A DNA stretch of 64,000 nt, taken from Fictibacillus terranigra (GTDB lineage: Bacteria > Bacillota > Bacilli > Bacillales > Fictibacillaceae). How positions within the stretch are numbered: the first letter of the stretch is position 1; each line of letters begins with the position of its first letter. The stretch lies in assembly GCF_030412265.1 (NCBI RefSeq), contig NZ_JAUHLN010000002.1, positions 124,001 through 188,000 of the forward strand. The letters are read 5' to 3'. A program made the position numbers and the translations under genes. Shown here in pieces: positions 26,323 through 35,435 of this stretch. The notes beneath the pieces were generated by a model. The model did not search any database. It had not been told where the DNA came from and was given only the letters and a program-made list of their open reading frames with translations.

Positions 26323-27669
26323 TCAGTGGTTGTGCATATGGAATTTTTTAATTTTCTTCACAAGGGTTGAATGGTCTACTCCTAAATAGGCCGCAGCTTT
26401 CCTAATAGAGGGCTTCCTCTGTAGTGCATCTTCAATCAATCTTTTTTCAAAGAGTTTGACCCGCTGTTTCAAAGGAAGAATGGATTCAGGATGATTCTGA
26501 ATCCTGAAGTGAGGCGGGAGGTCAACTGGTTCAATCGTAAGGGAAGGAACCGAAACAATCATGCTTTCCACTAAATTTCTTAATTCTCTAACATTCCCTG
26601 GCCAATGATAATTTTCCAATATGTGCAGCGTATCTTGTGAGATATGCTTCTCCACATTATATAATTTACAGAAATGAGCAAAAAAGTGCTGCAGCAGGAC
26701 ATGGATGTCTTCTGGACGCTCACGCAAAGGCGGAACGTTCAATTCTACAACCTGCAAACGATAAAAAAGGTCTTCCCGGAATTTACCTACTCTAACCAAT
26801 TCCTTTAAATTTTGATTGGTAGCCGAGATAATTCGAATGTCCAATTGCTTCGTTTTGGTGCCTCCAACTCGCTGGACTTGCTTCTCTTGGAGTACACGGA
26901 GCAATTTGACCTGCAGCGGTAGCGGCAGTTCACCTATTTCATCAAGAAGAACGGTCCCTTTATCTGCCAGTTCCAACAACCCGATTTTTCCTTCCCGGCG
27001 TGCTCCAGTGAACGCGCCCTCTACATGGCCAAACAACTCTGATTCTAACAATGGTTCAGGAATGGCCCCGCAGTTCACTTTAATAAAAGGCTTATCTTTC
27101 CGGTCACTTAATTGATGAAGTAAATCGGCGATGACTTCTTTTCCTGATCCGGAAGGGCCTAACAATAAAATACTTGTAGGGAAGGATGCCACCTGCTCTA
27201 CTTTTTGAATAACTTCTTTCATTCGGACACTTTGGAAGATCACTTGTTCATCCGAGCCATCTGTCATAAACGTGTAACGGTTTTGGCTCATTTCTGAAAA
27301 ACTTTTCGCCTTTGTTAACTCTTTAGTCATCCTATTTAATTGAGTAATATCGCGGACACTCGTCACCACCATCTGAATCTCACCAGATTCATTGAATACG
27401 GGATTTCCGGTGACGATGACATCTTTTTGTTGTTGCCCGATTTTCTGCAAAATGGAAATCCTCTTTTTGGCATCCAATACGAGTAGAGAGACAGACTGAT
27501 CAAAATATCCTTTCTCCATTAATTCACTCATGTGCTTGCCAACTAGCTCCTCTCGTTGGAACCCAGTCATTTCCTCATAAGCCGAATTAACAAGCAATGT
27601 CTTGCCTTCTTTATTAACCACATAGATACCGTCGGTGGAAAATTCTAGTATCTTCTCTAATTTATCCAT
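26323..27669 (-). CDS. PAS-domain sigma-54-dependent transcriptional activator
   Basis: A 448-aa one-component bacterial enhancer-binding protein. Order: PAS domain (about 1-112, ending VVTSVRDITQLNRM), linker, AAA+ domain (about 142-375) with Walker A GPSGSGKE (171-178), GAFTGA loop (218-223), Walker B GTVLLDEIGELP and R-finger region FREDLFYRL, then a Fis-type HTH (RKPSIRKAAAYLGVDHSTLVKKI). It is divergent from the aldehyde dehydrogenase operon. Three 16-bp dyads lie in the 220-base gap, two of them 29-60 bases from its own start, so it likely activates the operon and may control itself. The PAS domain probably senses a small ligand such as a lactone, hydroxy acid or semialdehyde; that is inference. 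Confidence 0.93.
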   Translation of the reverse strand: MDKLEKILEFSTDGIYVVNKEGKTLLVNSAYEEMTGFQREELVGKHMSELMEKGYFDQSVSLLVLDAKKRISILQKIGQQQKDVIVTGNPVFNESGEIQMVVTSVRDITQLNRMTKELTKAKSFSEMSQNRYTFMTDGSDEQVIFQSVRMKEVIQKVEQVASFPTSILLLGPSGSGKEVIADLLHQLSDRKDKPFIKVNCGAIPEPLLESELFGHVEGAFTGARREGKIGLLELADKGTVLLDEIGELPLPLQVKLLRVLQEKQVQRVGGTKTKQLDIRIISATNQNLKELVRVGKFREDLFYRLQVVELNVPPLRERPEDIHVLLQHFFAHFCKLYNVEKHISQDTLHILENYHWPGNVRELRNLVESMIVSVPSLTIEPVDLPPHFRIQNHPESILPLKQRVKLFEKRLIEDALQRKPSIRKAAAYLGVDHSTLVKKIKKFHMHNH

Positions 27670-27697
27670 GATAAAAACCCTTCCTTGTACAAAATAC

Positions 27698-27789
27698 GGT
27701 GAAAATCGTCACCGATGGTGAAAATCGTCACCGTCTATATTATATAACCATTCGTTCATAATACGGTTTTTGTGGTGAATTTTATCACC
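27698..27789. promoter_or_regulatory. Three enhancer dyads (GGTGA-N6-TCACC)
   Basis: Copies: GGTGAAAATCGTCACC at 27698-27713 and again, identical, at 27717-27732; GGTGAATTTTATCACC at 27774-27789. Each is a perfect 5-bp inverted repeat with 6-base spacer. The first two are 19 bp apart centre to centre (nearly two helical turns). They lie about 80-165 bp upstream of the predicted sigma-54 start site, the usual place for activator binding. Confidence 0.85.
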
Positions 27790-27841
27790 ACATGATAATC
27801 AACAAAGCCGTGCCATCGTAATCAACACAGGCTTTTTTATT

Positions 27842-27859
27842 TTGGCATGGATCTTGCAA
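27842..27859 (+). promoter_or_regulatory. Sigma-54 (-24/-12) promoter of the dehydrogenase-lactonase operon
   Basis: TTGGCATGGATCTTGCAA: GG at 27844-27845 and GC at 27856-27857, exactly 10 bases apart, one mismatch to YTGGCACG-N4-TTGCW. Transcription would start near 27868, 25 bases before the ATG. Confidence 0.9.
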
Positions 27860-27892
27860 GCATATGAAGAAGTGAAAGGAGGGAAGTCCATT

Positions 27893-29320
27893 ATGAATAT
27901 CAAAGGTTTATTTATCAATGGAAAACCAGTAATCAAGCAAAGAACCTACGATCTCCGGTCTCCCTATCACGGAGGAACCATCGCCACAATTAGTATGGCG
28001 GATCAAGAAGATGTAAATCGGGCAATCGACGGGGCTCAGGCGGCTTTTGAAGTAATGAAAGAGATGCATGCCTATCAACGCTCTGAGATCTTGTTAAGGG
28101 TTGTGCGAATCTTTGAGGAAAGGAAGGAGGAGTTAGCTCGTGTGTTGGTACAGGAAGCCGGCAAACCTATTCGCAACGCACGGGGAGAAATCGATCGAAC
28201 CATTGCCACCTACCAGCTTGCTGCAGAGGAGGCAAAAAGGATTTATGGGGAGACGATTCCGATGGATGCGGCCCCAGGCGGTGAAAATCGAATCGGGTTT
28301 ACATGGAGAGAACCATTAGGCGTTGTGGTCGCCATTAGCCCTTTTAACTTTCCGTTTAATTTGGTCGCCCACAAATTGGGTCCGGCCATCGCTGCAGGAA
28401 ACACGGTTGTTTTAAAACCTGCTGAACAAACCCCATTAAGTGCATATCTTACCGCTGAAATTTTTCAGCAGGCTGGACTTCCGGATGGAGCTGTTCAGGT
28501 AGTTTCAGGTAGCGGCAGAGAACTCAGTGATGCTTTAATCCTGGATCCAAGAGTCAAAAAGATAACTTTCACAGGCAGTTCTCAAGTAGGTAAAGCAATT
28601 AAAGCAAAAGCGGGATTAAGAAAAGTAACATTGGAACTTGGTTCAAATTCCGGGTTAATTGTCGAACCGGATGTACCTTTGGAAAAAGTGATTCAGAGAT
28701 GTGTGGAAGGGGCATTTTCCTTTGCTGGCCAAGTTTGTATTTCACTGCAGCGCATTTATGTCCACGAATCGATTTATGAGGATTTTAGTAAGCGTTTTAT
28801 AGAACGCACAAAACAATTAAAAGTCGGTGACCCGTCGGAAGAAACTACGGATATAAGTGCCATGATCACCCCCCGGGAGTTGGAGCGGATCGAATCGTGG
28901 GTAACTGAGGCCGTAAAGCAGGGTGCCAAAATTGGCATCGGTGGGGCAAGGAATGGAACTATTTTTCCACCAACCGTTTTGCTGAACGTCACACGAGATA
29001 TGGCAGTTTCATGTCAGGAAACGTTTGCTCCCGTGGTGTCAATCGTGCCCTATAAAGAACAGGATGAAGCGATTAACATGGTGAACGATTCGGTGTATGG
29101 ACTCAATGTGGGGATTTATACCCAAAACATTATGAACGCCTTGCATGCCGCACGTAAGTTGGAGTCGGGCGGCGTGATAATCAATGATATCCCAACCTTC
29201 AGGCTCGATCATATGCCTTATGGCGGTGTGAAAGAAAGCGGTTACGGCCGTGAAGGAATTAAATACGCGGTTGAAGAAATGACCGAATTAAAATTCGTTA
29301 CAATGAAAACGACTTTTTAA
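27893..29320 (+). CDS. NAD(P)-dependent aldehyde dehydrogenase
   Basis: A 475-aa enzyme of the ALDH superfamily. Landmarks: SPFNFPFNLVAHKLGPAIA with AAGNTVVLKPAEQTP, GSSQVGK in the Rossmann fold, general base Glu in TLELGSNSG, and nucleophile Cys in GAFSFAGQVCISLQRI. The GSNSG in place of GGNAP is typical of lactaldehyde/sulfolactaldehyde-like and other broad ALDHs, so succinic semialdehyde is only one possible substrate. The ATG at 27893 is chosen since AAAGGAGGG lies 10 bases upstream and the promoter at 27842-27859 overlaps the longer frame. The lactonase gene follows after 13 bases. Expected role: last step, aldehyde to acid. Confidence 0.92.
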   Translation: MNIKGLFINGKPVIKQRTYDLRSPYHGGTIATISMADQEDVNRAIDGAQAAFEVMKEMHAYQRSEILLRVVRIFEERKEELARVLVQEAGKPIRNARGEIDRTIATYQLAAEEAKRIYGETIPMDAAPGGENRIGFTWREPLGVVVAISPFNFPFNLVAHKLGPAIAAGNTVVLKPAEQTPLSAYLTAEIFQQAGLPDGAVQVVSGSGRELSDALILDPRVKKITFTGSSQVGKAIKAKAGLRKVTLELGSNSGLIVEPDVPLEKVIQRCVEGAFSFAGQVCISLQRIYVHESIYEDFSKRFIERTKQLKVGDPSEETTDISAMITPRELERIESWVTEAVKQGAKIGIGGARNGTIFPPTVLLNVTRDMAVSCQETFAPVVSIVPYKEQDEAINMVNDSVYGLNVGIYTQNIMNALHAARKLESGGVIINDIPTFRLDHMPYGGVKESGYGREGIKYAVEEMTELKFVTMKTTF

Positions 29321-29333
29321 GGGGGAGTAATTC

Positions 29334-30182
29334 ATGACAAACATTATAAAGCCTAATCCTAAACTTTATGTACTGGATAACGGTCGGATGAAGATGGATA
29401 AAAATTGGATGATCGCCATGCATAACCCGGCAACCATTGACAAACCAAATGTGCAAACCGAATTTGTTGAGTTCCCCGTTTATACCGTTCTCATTGATCA
29501 TCCAGAGGGTAAAATCCTTTTTGATACCGCTTGCAACCCCAATTCAATGGGTCCTGATGGCCGGTGGGGACAAGCAACTCAAGCCATGTTTCCGATTTCC
29601 ATGGGGGAAGAATGCTACCTTCATAACCGTTTGGAACAGCTGAATGTACGGCCGGAAGATATAAAGTATGTAGTCGCTTCCCACCTTCATTTAGACCATG
29701 CGGGTTGTTTGGAACTATTTACGAATGCAACGATTATCGTTCATGAAGACGAGTTGAACGGTACACTCCAATCCTACGCACGCAATCAAAAGGAAGGGGC
29801 ATATATTTGGGTTGATATTGATGCTTGGATCAAAAATAATCTTCAGTGGCGAACAGTAAAACGGGGTGATGACAATCTCCAATTGGCAGAAGGCATTAAG
29901 ATTTTAAATTTTGGAAGTGGCCATGCCTGGGGCATGATTGGACTTCACATCGATATGCCGGAATTGGGCGGAATCATCCTTGCTTCAGATGCGGTCTATA
30001 CGTCGGAAAGCTTTGGTCCACCGATCAAGCCGCCCGGCATCATCTACGATTCACTGGGCTATGCAAACGCGGTTGAAAAAATACGCAGAATAGCTCAGGA
30101 AACAAACTCTCAGGTCTGGTTTGGGCATGATCCTAATCAATTTAAAGAATTTCGCAAATCCACTGAAGGCTATTATGAGTAA
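29334..30182 (+). CDS. Metallo-beta-lactamase-fold lactonase (AHL/gamma-butyrolactone lactonase family)
   Basis: A 282-aa protein of the AiiA/AttM-like branch. The dinuclear metal site is visible: HLHLDH (117-122), His in FGSGHAWG, Asp in LASDAVYT and His in VWFGHD. No signal peptide. Members hydrolyse N-acyl-homoserine lactones or gamma-butyrolactone. Its position between an aldehyde dehydrogenase and an Fe-ADH, 13 bases from each, matches the Agrobacterium attKLM (blcABC) set, in which the lactonase opens gamma-butyrolactone to gamma-hydroxybutyrate. GGGGGAG precedes the ATG. Which lactone is the true substrate cannot be told from sequence. Confidence 0.88.
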   Translation: MTNIIKPNPKLYVLDNGRMKMDKNWMIAMHNPATIDKPNVQTEFVEFPVYTVLIDHPEGKILFDTACNPNSMGPDGRWGQATQAMFPISMGEECYLHNRLEQLNVRPEDIKYVVASHLHLDHAGCLELFTNATIIVHEDELNGTLQSYARNQKEGAYIWVDIDAWIKNNLQWRTVKRGDDNLQLAEGIKILNFGSGHAWGMIGLHIDMPELGGIILASDAVYTSESFGPPIKPPGIIYDSLGYANAVEKIRRIAQETNSQVWFGHDPNQFKEFRKSTEGYYE

Positions 30183-30195
30183 GGGGGAATCTTAA

Positions 30196-31383
30196 ATGAG
30201 TTTTGATAAGTTAGTTTTTGCCCCATTAAGTTATACCGGATGGGGTGCTTTGGAACAACTATTGCCCGAAGTCGAAAAATACGCGCCTAAGAAAATACTG
30301 GTGGTAACGGATCCCACGCTTGAAAAAATAGGGTTAGTCGAGCGGGTGACTACTCCCCTAAAAAAGGGGGGGTATCATGTTACGATATATACGGATGTGG
30401 TACCTGAACCACCTATAGAAACAGGTGAGAAGCTAGTTTCCTTTGCTCGAACAGGCCAATTTGAAATGGTGGTTGGCCTCGGTGGAGGTAGTGCATTGGA
30501 TTTAGCGAAATTAGCAGCCGTTCTGGCGGAGCATGAAGGATCAGTAGCCGACTATTTAAACCTCACCGGAACAAAGAAAGTGGAAAAGAAAGGATTGCCA
30601 AAAATCCTTATCCCGACAACTTCTGGTACGGGTTCGGAAGTGACAAATATATCCGTCTTGTCCTTAAAATCAACAAAAGACGTCGTTACCCACGATTATC
30701 TTTTAGCAGATGCAGCCATTTTGGATCCTGAATTAACGGTTTCTGTTCCAGCGAAAGTCACAGCAGCCACAGGAATTGATGCATTAACCCATGCGGTGGA
30801 AGCCTATATTTCGGTTAATGCAAGCCCAGTGACCGATGGTTTAGCCCTTCAAGCCATTCGTCTCATTGGCCGTTCATTACGAAAGGCCGTCCATAATGGC
30901 AATGATAAAAAGGCCCGGATCGATATGAGTAATGGGAGCTTTATCGCAGGACTAGCGTTCTTTAATGCAGGGGTGGCGGGAGTTCATGCGTTAGCCTATC
31001 CATTAGGCGGTCAATTCCATATTTCCCATGGTGAATCAAACGCCGTATTGCTGCCTTATGTCATGGGTTATATCCGAAAAAGCTGCACGGCAAAAATGGC
31101 GGATATTTTAAACGCGCTAGGGGGCAACTCCAGCTATTTATCTGAGGAAGACGCTTCTTACAAGTGCGTTGAGGAACTGGAGAGGCTTGTAAAAGATGTT
31201 GGAATTCCGTCAACTTTAGCAGAGTTTGATATACCTGAATCCGCTTTGGAACGCCTCACTCAAGACGGAGTCCAGCAAAGGCGGATACTGGCCAGAAGCC
31301 CTTACCCATTATTGGAGGATGACATTAGGAACATTTATCAATCTGCTTTTAACGGTGTTGTCACTGAGCCAACGAGGCGGTAA
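30196..31383 (+). CDS. Iron-containing alcohol dehydrogenase (hydroxy-acid dehydrogenase-like)
   Basis: A 395-aa group III Fe-ADH. Visible: GLGGGSALDLAKLAAVLA, PTTSGTGSEVTNISVL, TGIDALTHAVEAYIS and the metal histidines in HALAYPLGGQFHISHGESNAV. In the attKLM-type pathway the Fe-ADH oxidises gamma-hydroxybutyrate to succinic semialdehyde, which fits its place as third gene of this operon. It is only moderately similar by eye to the Fe-ADH at 2169-3317. AAGGGGGAA lies before the ATG. A strong terminator follows. Confidence 0.92.
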   Translation: MSFDKLVFAPLSYTGWGALEQLLPEVEKYAPKKILVVTDPTLEKIGLVERVTTPLKKGGYHVTIYTDVVPEPPIETGEKLVSFARTGQFEMVVGLGGGSALDLAKLAAVLAEHEGSVADYLNLTGTKKVEKKGLPKILIPTTSGTGSEVTNISVLSLKSTKDVVTHDYLLADAAILDPELTVSVPAKVTAATGIDALTHAVEAYISVNASPVTDGLALQAIRLIGRSLRKAVHNGNDKKARIDMSNGSFIAGLAFFNAGVAGVHALAYPLGGQFHISHGESNAVLLPYVMGYIRKSCTAKMADILNALGGNSSYLSEEDASYKCVEELERLVKDVGIPSTLAEFDIPESALERLTQDGVQQRRILARSPYPLLEDDIRNIYQSAFNGVVTEPTRR

Positions 31384-31420
31384 ATGAATTCTATTCCACA
31401 TCAAAAGCCACTGTATGCAT

Positions 31421-31459
31421 AAAAAACTCCTTGAGGACACTCTCCTCAAGGAGTTTTTT
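31421..31459 (+). terminator. Rho-independent terminator of the lactonase operon
   Basis: AAAAAACTCCTTGAGGA (31421-31437), 5-base loop, TCCTCAAGGAGTTTTTT (31443-31459). Perfect 17-bp stem. Confidence 0.95.
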
Positions 31460-31983
31460 ATTGCTATTCCAAATCTCAGGGCGGGATCTCCTAATTCATC
31501 ATCCCTTTTTCCAATTATGTCAAATGGTGAATGATCGAAGGGGGATTAAAAATCCATGTATAACGTAATTGTAAATCGCAATGCATAATTGATACTGGAG
31601 ATTGCTCTAGCACGAACTAAAGGGTTCATTTAAATGCCCTGAATAAAAATTTGCTGCATTAAAAGGACTTGAATCTTTTTTTAATAATTCAATCTGAGAA
31701 TAATAACTTCTATTAATAATATGCGTGTGGGATCTGAAACATTTTCGAGATCAGATTTTTGTTTCAATTTTTATGTTGTCTCAATATCATCAGTAAACTT
31801 AACATTTGAAACAAATTTCATTCGCTCTCGCATAGCTTCCTAGAATATATATTATGTTAACTAAGAAAAAACGTAAACGTACCATAACTTCAATCCCTCA
31901 CGTTCCGATAATATCTTATATTAGGAACTTCCTCCCTCTAAGTTTACGATAAAAACGTGTATCGACCTGATAACTGTTGGAAC
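31460..31983. other. Intergenic upstream of a tyrosine recombinase
   Basis: No gene. An imperfect dyad with outer arms GTTCC (31902-31906) and GGAAC (31924-31928) lies about 130 bases before the recombinase start. The remainder is AT-rich and unremarkable. Confidence 0.4.
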
Positions 31984-32035
31984 CGTTCCATAATTCTCAG
32001 GGTCGTCCCATAATTTATGGGTACGTCCTTATAAT
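31984..32035. repeat. Three phased direct repeats with an embedded palindrome before the recombinase
   Basis: CGTTCCATAAT (31984), CGTCCCATAAT (32004) and CGTCCTTATAAT (32024) recur every 20 bases. The middle copy is part of a perfect palindrome CCCATAATTTATGGG (32007-32021). Placement 25-75 bases before the recombinase ATG suggests binding sites for the recombinase itself. Confidence 0.65.
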
Positions 32036-32057
32036 AAAATTTTACGGAGGTCGTTAC

Positions 32058-33002
32058 ATGGATTTAAAACAAGCAACTGATGATTTTTTAATGTATTTAC
32101 AGGTAGAAAAAAATTACTCCAAAAATACGCTTAAAAGCTATGCCTTTGATTTAAAGTTATATGCTTCATTTTTGACCAAACACGATCGCTCGCTGAATTT
32201 AGATGATTTAACAGCAGCTACAACCCGTAGATTCATTCAGGAGCAAGTGTTGGAATACCAAATCAAGCCCAGAACATTACAACGCCGTATATCCGCCTTA
32301 AAGTCGTTTTGCGTCTATTGTATAAAAGAAAATTATCTAAAGCACAATTTTATGCTGGGCGTTCAGGCTCCTAAATCAGATAAAAAATTACCAGTATATA
32401 TGACACTCCAAGAACTACTAAAATTATTTACGTATTTAGAAAACTCTACGGATCGGTTTGCTACACGCAATCATGTAATGTTTAAATTACTTGCGACAAC
32501 TGGGATGAGACGACAGGAATTAGTGGATTTAACATGGGAGCAAATCGATATGTATAACCAAACGATTCGTATCTTTGGGAAAGGAAAAAAGGAGCGTCTC
32601 CTCCCTCTTCATCCCATTCTTATCCCTTTACTAAAGGAATATATTGAACAGCAAGAACACTATCAGCTGTATCCAACTGAACCCGTATTTTTAAATAAAA
32701 ATAAAATGAAGATGGATCCTAGAGGTTTACACAAAGTTTTTAAAGATATCTTACCTAAAGCAGGATTGCCTCCTAAACGGTACTCTTTGCACCATTTACG
32801 CCATACGTTTGCAACTTTGCTTCTTCAAAATAAAAATAATAAAGTGGATATACGAATCTTACAAGAATTATTAGGTCATGAAAGTTTATCCACCACAGCA
32901 ATGTATACCCATGTGAATTTAGAGCAAAAAAAAGCATGCAATTCATTCATTTATGCAGTAATGAAAAAACGCTTAGGAATCTTTCCTAAGCGTTTAATTT
33001 AA
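32058..33002 (+). CDS. Tyrosine recombinase/integrase (XerC/D-like, single gene)
   Basis: A 314-aa recombinase. The N-terminal SAM-like core-binding domain spans about 1-90 (FLMYLQVEKNYSKNTLKSYAFD) and the catalytic domain about 105-300. Catalytic residues are seen in TGMRRQELVDL (Arg), the HHLRHTFAT box (His-x2-Arg), LGHESLSTTAMYTH (His and nucleophile Tyr). ATG 32058 is chosen for GGAGGTCG upstream; the longer frame begins inside the repeat array. No excisionase or phage genes adjoin. The organisation (repeats plus palindrome upstream) resembles resolvase-type TnpI systems. Confidence 0.9.
   Translation: MDLKQATDDFLMYLQVEKNYSKNTLKSYAFDLKLYASFLTKHDRSLNLDDLTAATTRRFIQEQVLEYQIKPRTLQRRISALKSFCVYCIKENYLKHNFMLGVQAPKSDKKLPVYMTLQELLKLFTYLENSTDRFATRNHVMFKLLATTGMRRQELVDLTWEQIDMYNQTIRIFGKGKKERLLPLHPILIPLLKEYIEQQEHYQLYPTEPVFLNKNKMKMDPRGLHKVFKDILPKAGLPPKRYSLHHLRHTFATLLLQNKNNKVDIRILQELLGHESLSTTAMYTHVNLEQKKACNSFIYAVMKKRLGIFPKRLI
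32967..32998 (+). terminator. Terminator inside the recombinase 3' end
   Basis: AAACGCTTAGGAA (32967-32979), loop TCT, TTCCTAAGCGTTT (32983-32995). The perfect stem encodes the last residues (KKRLGIFPKRLI) and ends just before the stop codon. Confidence 0.8.
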
Positions 33003-33114
33003 TTTTGGGTTTTTTTAATCTAACACTACCCGATAATTGAAGAACAACAGTTACACAACAAATAACACCGCAAGCTCATCAACGGAAGGTTGATAATTAG
33101 ATTGCCACTAAATT

Positions 33115-33900
33115 TTAATTATACTGCTCATTTTTTTTAAAGCTCCCATATATCGTCTTTAAAGTATCAGTATCCAGTTCTATGTTATTTTCATAAGCGT
33201 ATTTAATTGCATACCCTAACGCTAAAGTCATTCCTCCAGCTACGCTTGCTCCCGCAATGGAACCTGCTCCAGGAACAAACTTTACAACTTGCCTAAATAG
33301 ACTTTTTCCAACATTTCAGTTAAAGATGCTATGGTTAATTCCTTTGTCCTGTCCTTTGTAATTGGCTTTTCATAAAGTGTAGCCAACCTTACTAATAATC
33401 CAACTTGAATACCTGTAATGGGGAAAATATCTGATCCAGGAATTGGCGAAGCTCCAACTACGACGGAAGAACTTGCGGCTGCTAATATCCATTTATTTGC
33501 GGTTGAAGATTTTTCTTTTATAAACTTCGCGAATAGAATATCTTTTTTTTCTTTTTTACAGTATCAAGGATTATACTCCTCAAGGTATCTATATTTTCTC
33601 CAGTTTTCGATGATATGGGTACTACTTTAAAGTTATTTTTCGTATTGTCTTCTATATACTTAACAAGATATGGAATGTTTTCCGCGGCATCTATTTTGTT
33701 TAGAACAAATATAATATTTTCATTCACTTTACTAAGTTTTTCGAAATTCTTTCTTTCCCCGTCAGATAATACTGTTCCCGCAGCATTCAAAAAGAAAAGA
33801 ATTATATCTGCTTCAGTGTAAAATTTCATGGTTTCTTGGGAATTTTGATGTTTTATGCAATATAATCCCATGTGTAATTATTAAAATTACCTACGTCGTT
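33115..33900 (-). pseudogene. Era-like GTPase with DUF697-type C-terminal domain, frameshifted
   Basis: Frames combine to one protein: a partial G domain (TEADIILFFLNAAGTVLS, G4 motif FVLNKIDA, G5-like PISSKTG), then a membrane-associated helical region (FPITGIQVGLLVRLATLYEKP, FVPGAGSIAGASVAGGMT, ending YGSFKKNEQYN). The frame breaks in the A-rich run near 33545 and again near 33310. The P-loop (G1) region is missing or lost at the 5' end (a GKS near 33890 is in another frame). It follows the tyrosine recombinase convergently. The breaks sit in homopolymers, so at least one could be a sequencing error. Confidence 0.7.
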
Positions 33901-33949
33901 GAAAGACTTGCCGCAGTCACGATATAAATATAAAGAAAAAAGTTTATTA

Positions 33950-34741
33950 TTATTGCTTCCACAGTTCTTCTGTCTTAATCACTTTATAATCTGAATTTCG
34001 AATCGTATATCTCATGGTAGGATGATTGGGATAGCCTGCGTTTCCATCAAAGAAGGTGATCACTGTGGTTCTATCATTTTTAACAAATTGATTGTAGCTT
34101 CCCCCAGCCCCGCCGATATTCGTCCAGTGTAACGTTATCGTATGATCTGAAGTTCCTTCCTTTACCAAATCCCACAAATCCCTTCGGTAATTATCCCATA
34201 TCATTTCTTTAGAAATCTCATTATTCGTATTCTTATAGGTGTTTTCATAAAAATCAATAGCTTCGTCCATACTTCCCCAGGCATTTTTTTGGAAGGCAAA
34301 TTCGATAATCTGTCCTTTTGGAACTGTACCATTAGCCAAATATTTGTTATAAGCTTCCCCCTCAACAGTTAAACCTTCAAAATTACTGTTCCCGTTTCTT
34401 TTCAATAACAAAGCATGTTGCCGCTTGACTTTGCTATTTTTTATCGTTACCACAGTATACCCATGAGGATCTTTATTTTTAGCGATTACATAAGAAAAAT
34501 GGTACATGTAATTGACAATTAATCGTCCGTTGCTAAAGTACCAAGTGCTATTTACACCATCCTGTTTTCCCGTTGCCAGCCAAACACCAGTGATATTCCC
34601 ACCAGCGTGTGATACTTCTGAAGATGTAGAACTTTTAAAAGGTGATTTCTTTACCGCTGGTTTAGTTTTTTGTTCCGAACTGCTACATCCAGAAAGAACT
34701 ACCCCAAGAACGACTACCCAAACAACTATTATCTTATTCAT
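33950..34741 (-). CDS. Putative lipoprotein of unknown function (263 aa)
   Basis: N-terminal lipoprotein signal IIVVWVVVLGVVLSGCSSSEQK with lipobox LSGC (Cys at about 19) and a Ser/Lys-rich spacer (about 20-48). The mature part contains a repeated TGVWLATG...W / WYFSNGRL strand pattern that suggests a lipocalin- or beta-barrel-like domain, then a helical segment (about 150-190) and a C-terminal beta domain. No named family recognised. AGGGGAG precedes the ATG. Confidence 0.7.
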   Translation of the reverse strand: MNKIIVVWVVVLGVVLSGCSSSEQKTKPAVKKSPFKSSTSSEVSHAGGNITGVWLATGKQDGVNSTWYFSNGRLIVNYMYHFSYVIAKNKDPHGYTVVTIKNSKVKRQHALLLKRNGNSNFEGLTVEGEAYNKYLANGTVPKGQIIEFAFQKNAWGSMDEAIDFYENTYKNTNNEISKEMIWDNYRRDLWDLVKEGTSDHTITLHWTNIGGAGGSYNQFVKNDRTTVITFFDGNAGYPNHPTMRYTIRNSDYKVIKTEELWKQ

Positions 34742-35435
34742 TTATTACTCCCCTTTTTATATAGAAGCTTTATTTAATTTTCTATAAAAACTCTTATTGA
34801 CGTGCCATAAGACATGACAATACTCGGAATTAAAAACCAAGAGTAGTTTTTTTTCACTTTACTCCCCCGCACATTTTAGTTATTCCGATCATATCAATAA
34901 ATGTAATATATCAGGAATGTTATTCGCGAAAAGTCTCAATAAGAGTAGGTTTTGTATTAAAAAAAACGAGAAGCTACGAATTAATTTCGATACGAACAAC
35001 CACATCAATATTAAAGGGTTCCGTTCCGTTACACAGGCAAAATTGTTCATTGCACAAGCGGCCCACGTACCGAGAAATCATCGTAGATTCCTACCTACTG
35101 GCCGAGAAAGAAAAATCGATGTATTCGGTTTTTTAATTGTTTGGACTAGCAGGTATTAAAATGCCTATACTTCTGCTTGTCTTTAAGTGGACATCAATAA
35201 TGCCACAATCGGTCGGGAGATAGGGAAGTGATATATTTTACCGTAAAAAGGAAGAAAAACAGGACCTAGTACACAAAAAACATAAAAAAACATTGGTACT
35301 TCCGCTCTTTTGGTTAAACTAACCTGCCCTTTTGGTCGATAAGAAAATCTTTTAAATGATGTCACTTTTTGTATTTTGAAAATTAAAGTGGTAAGGTGAT
35401 TGGTATGGTAAAGTAAGGGAAAAGGAGTTGATTCT
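34742..35435. other. Long intergenic stretch, no supported gene
   Basis: An 80-codon frame at 34917-35159 has no ribosome binding site and no recognisable motifs. The first of the dispersed ~30-bp repeats lies at 35311-35348. Nothing else seen. Confidence 0.4.

Noticed and set aside
27842-27892. Longer N terminus for the aldehyde dehydrogenase
   Set aside because: These bases contain the -24/-12 promoter and the ribosome binding site for the ATG at 27893.
34917-35159. 80-codon ORF
   Set aside because: No ribosome binding site, basic and Arg-rich composition typical of a random frame.
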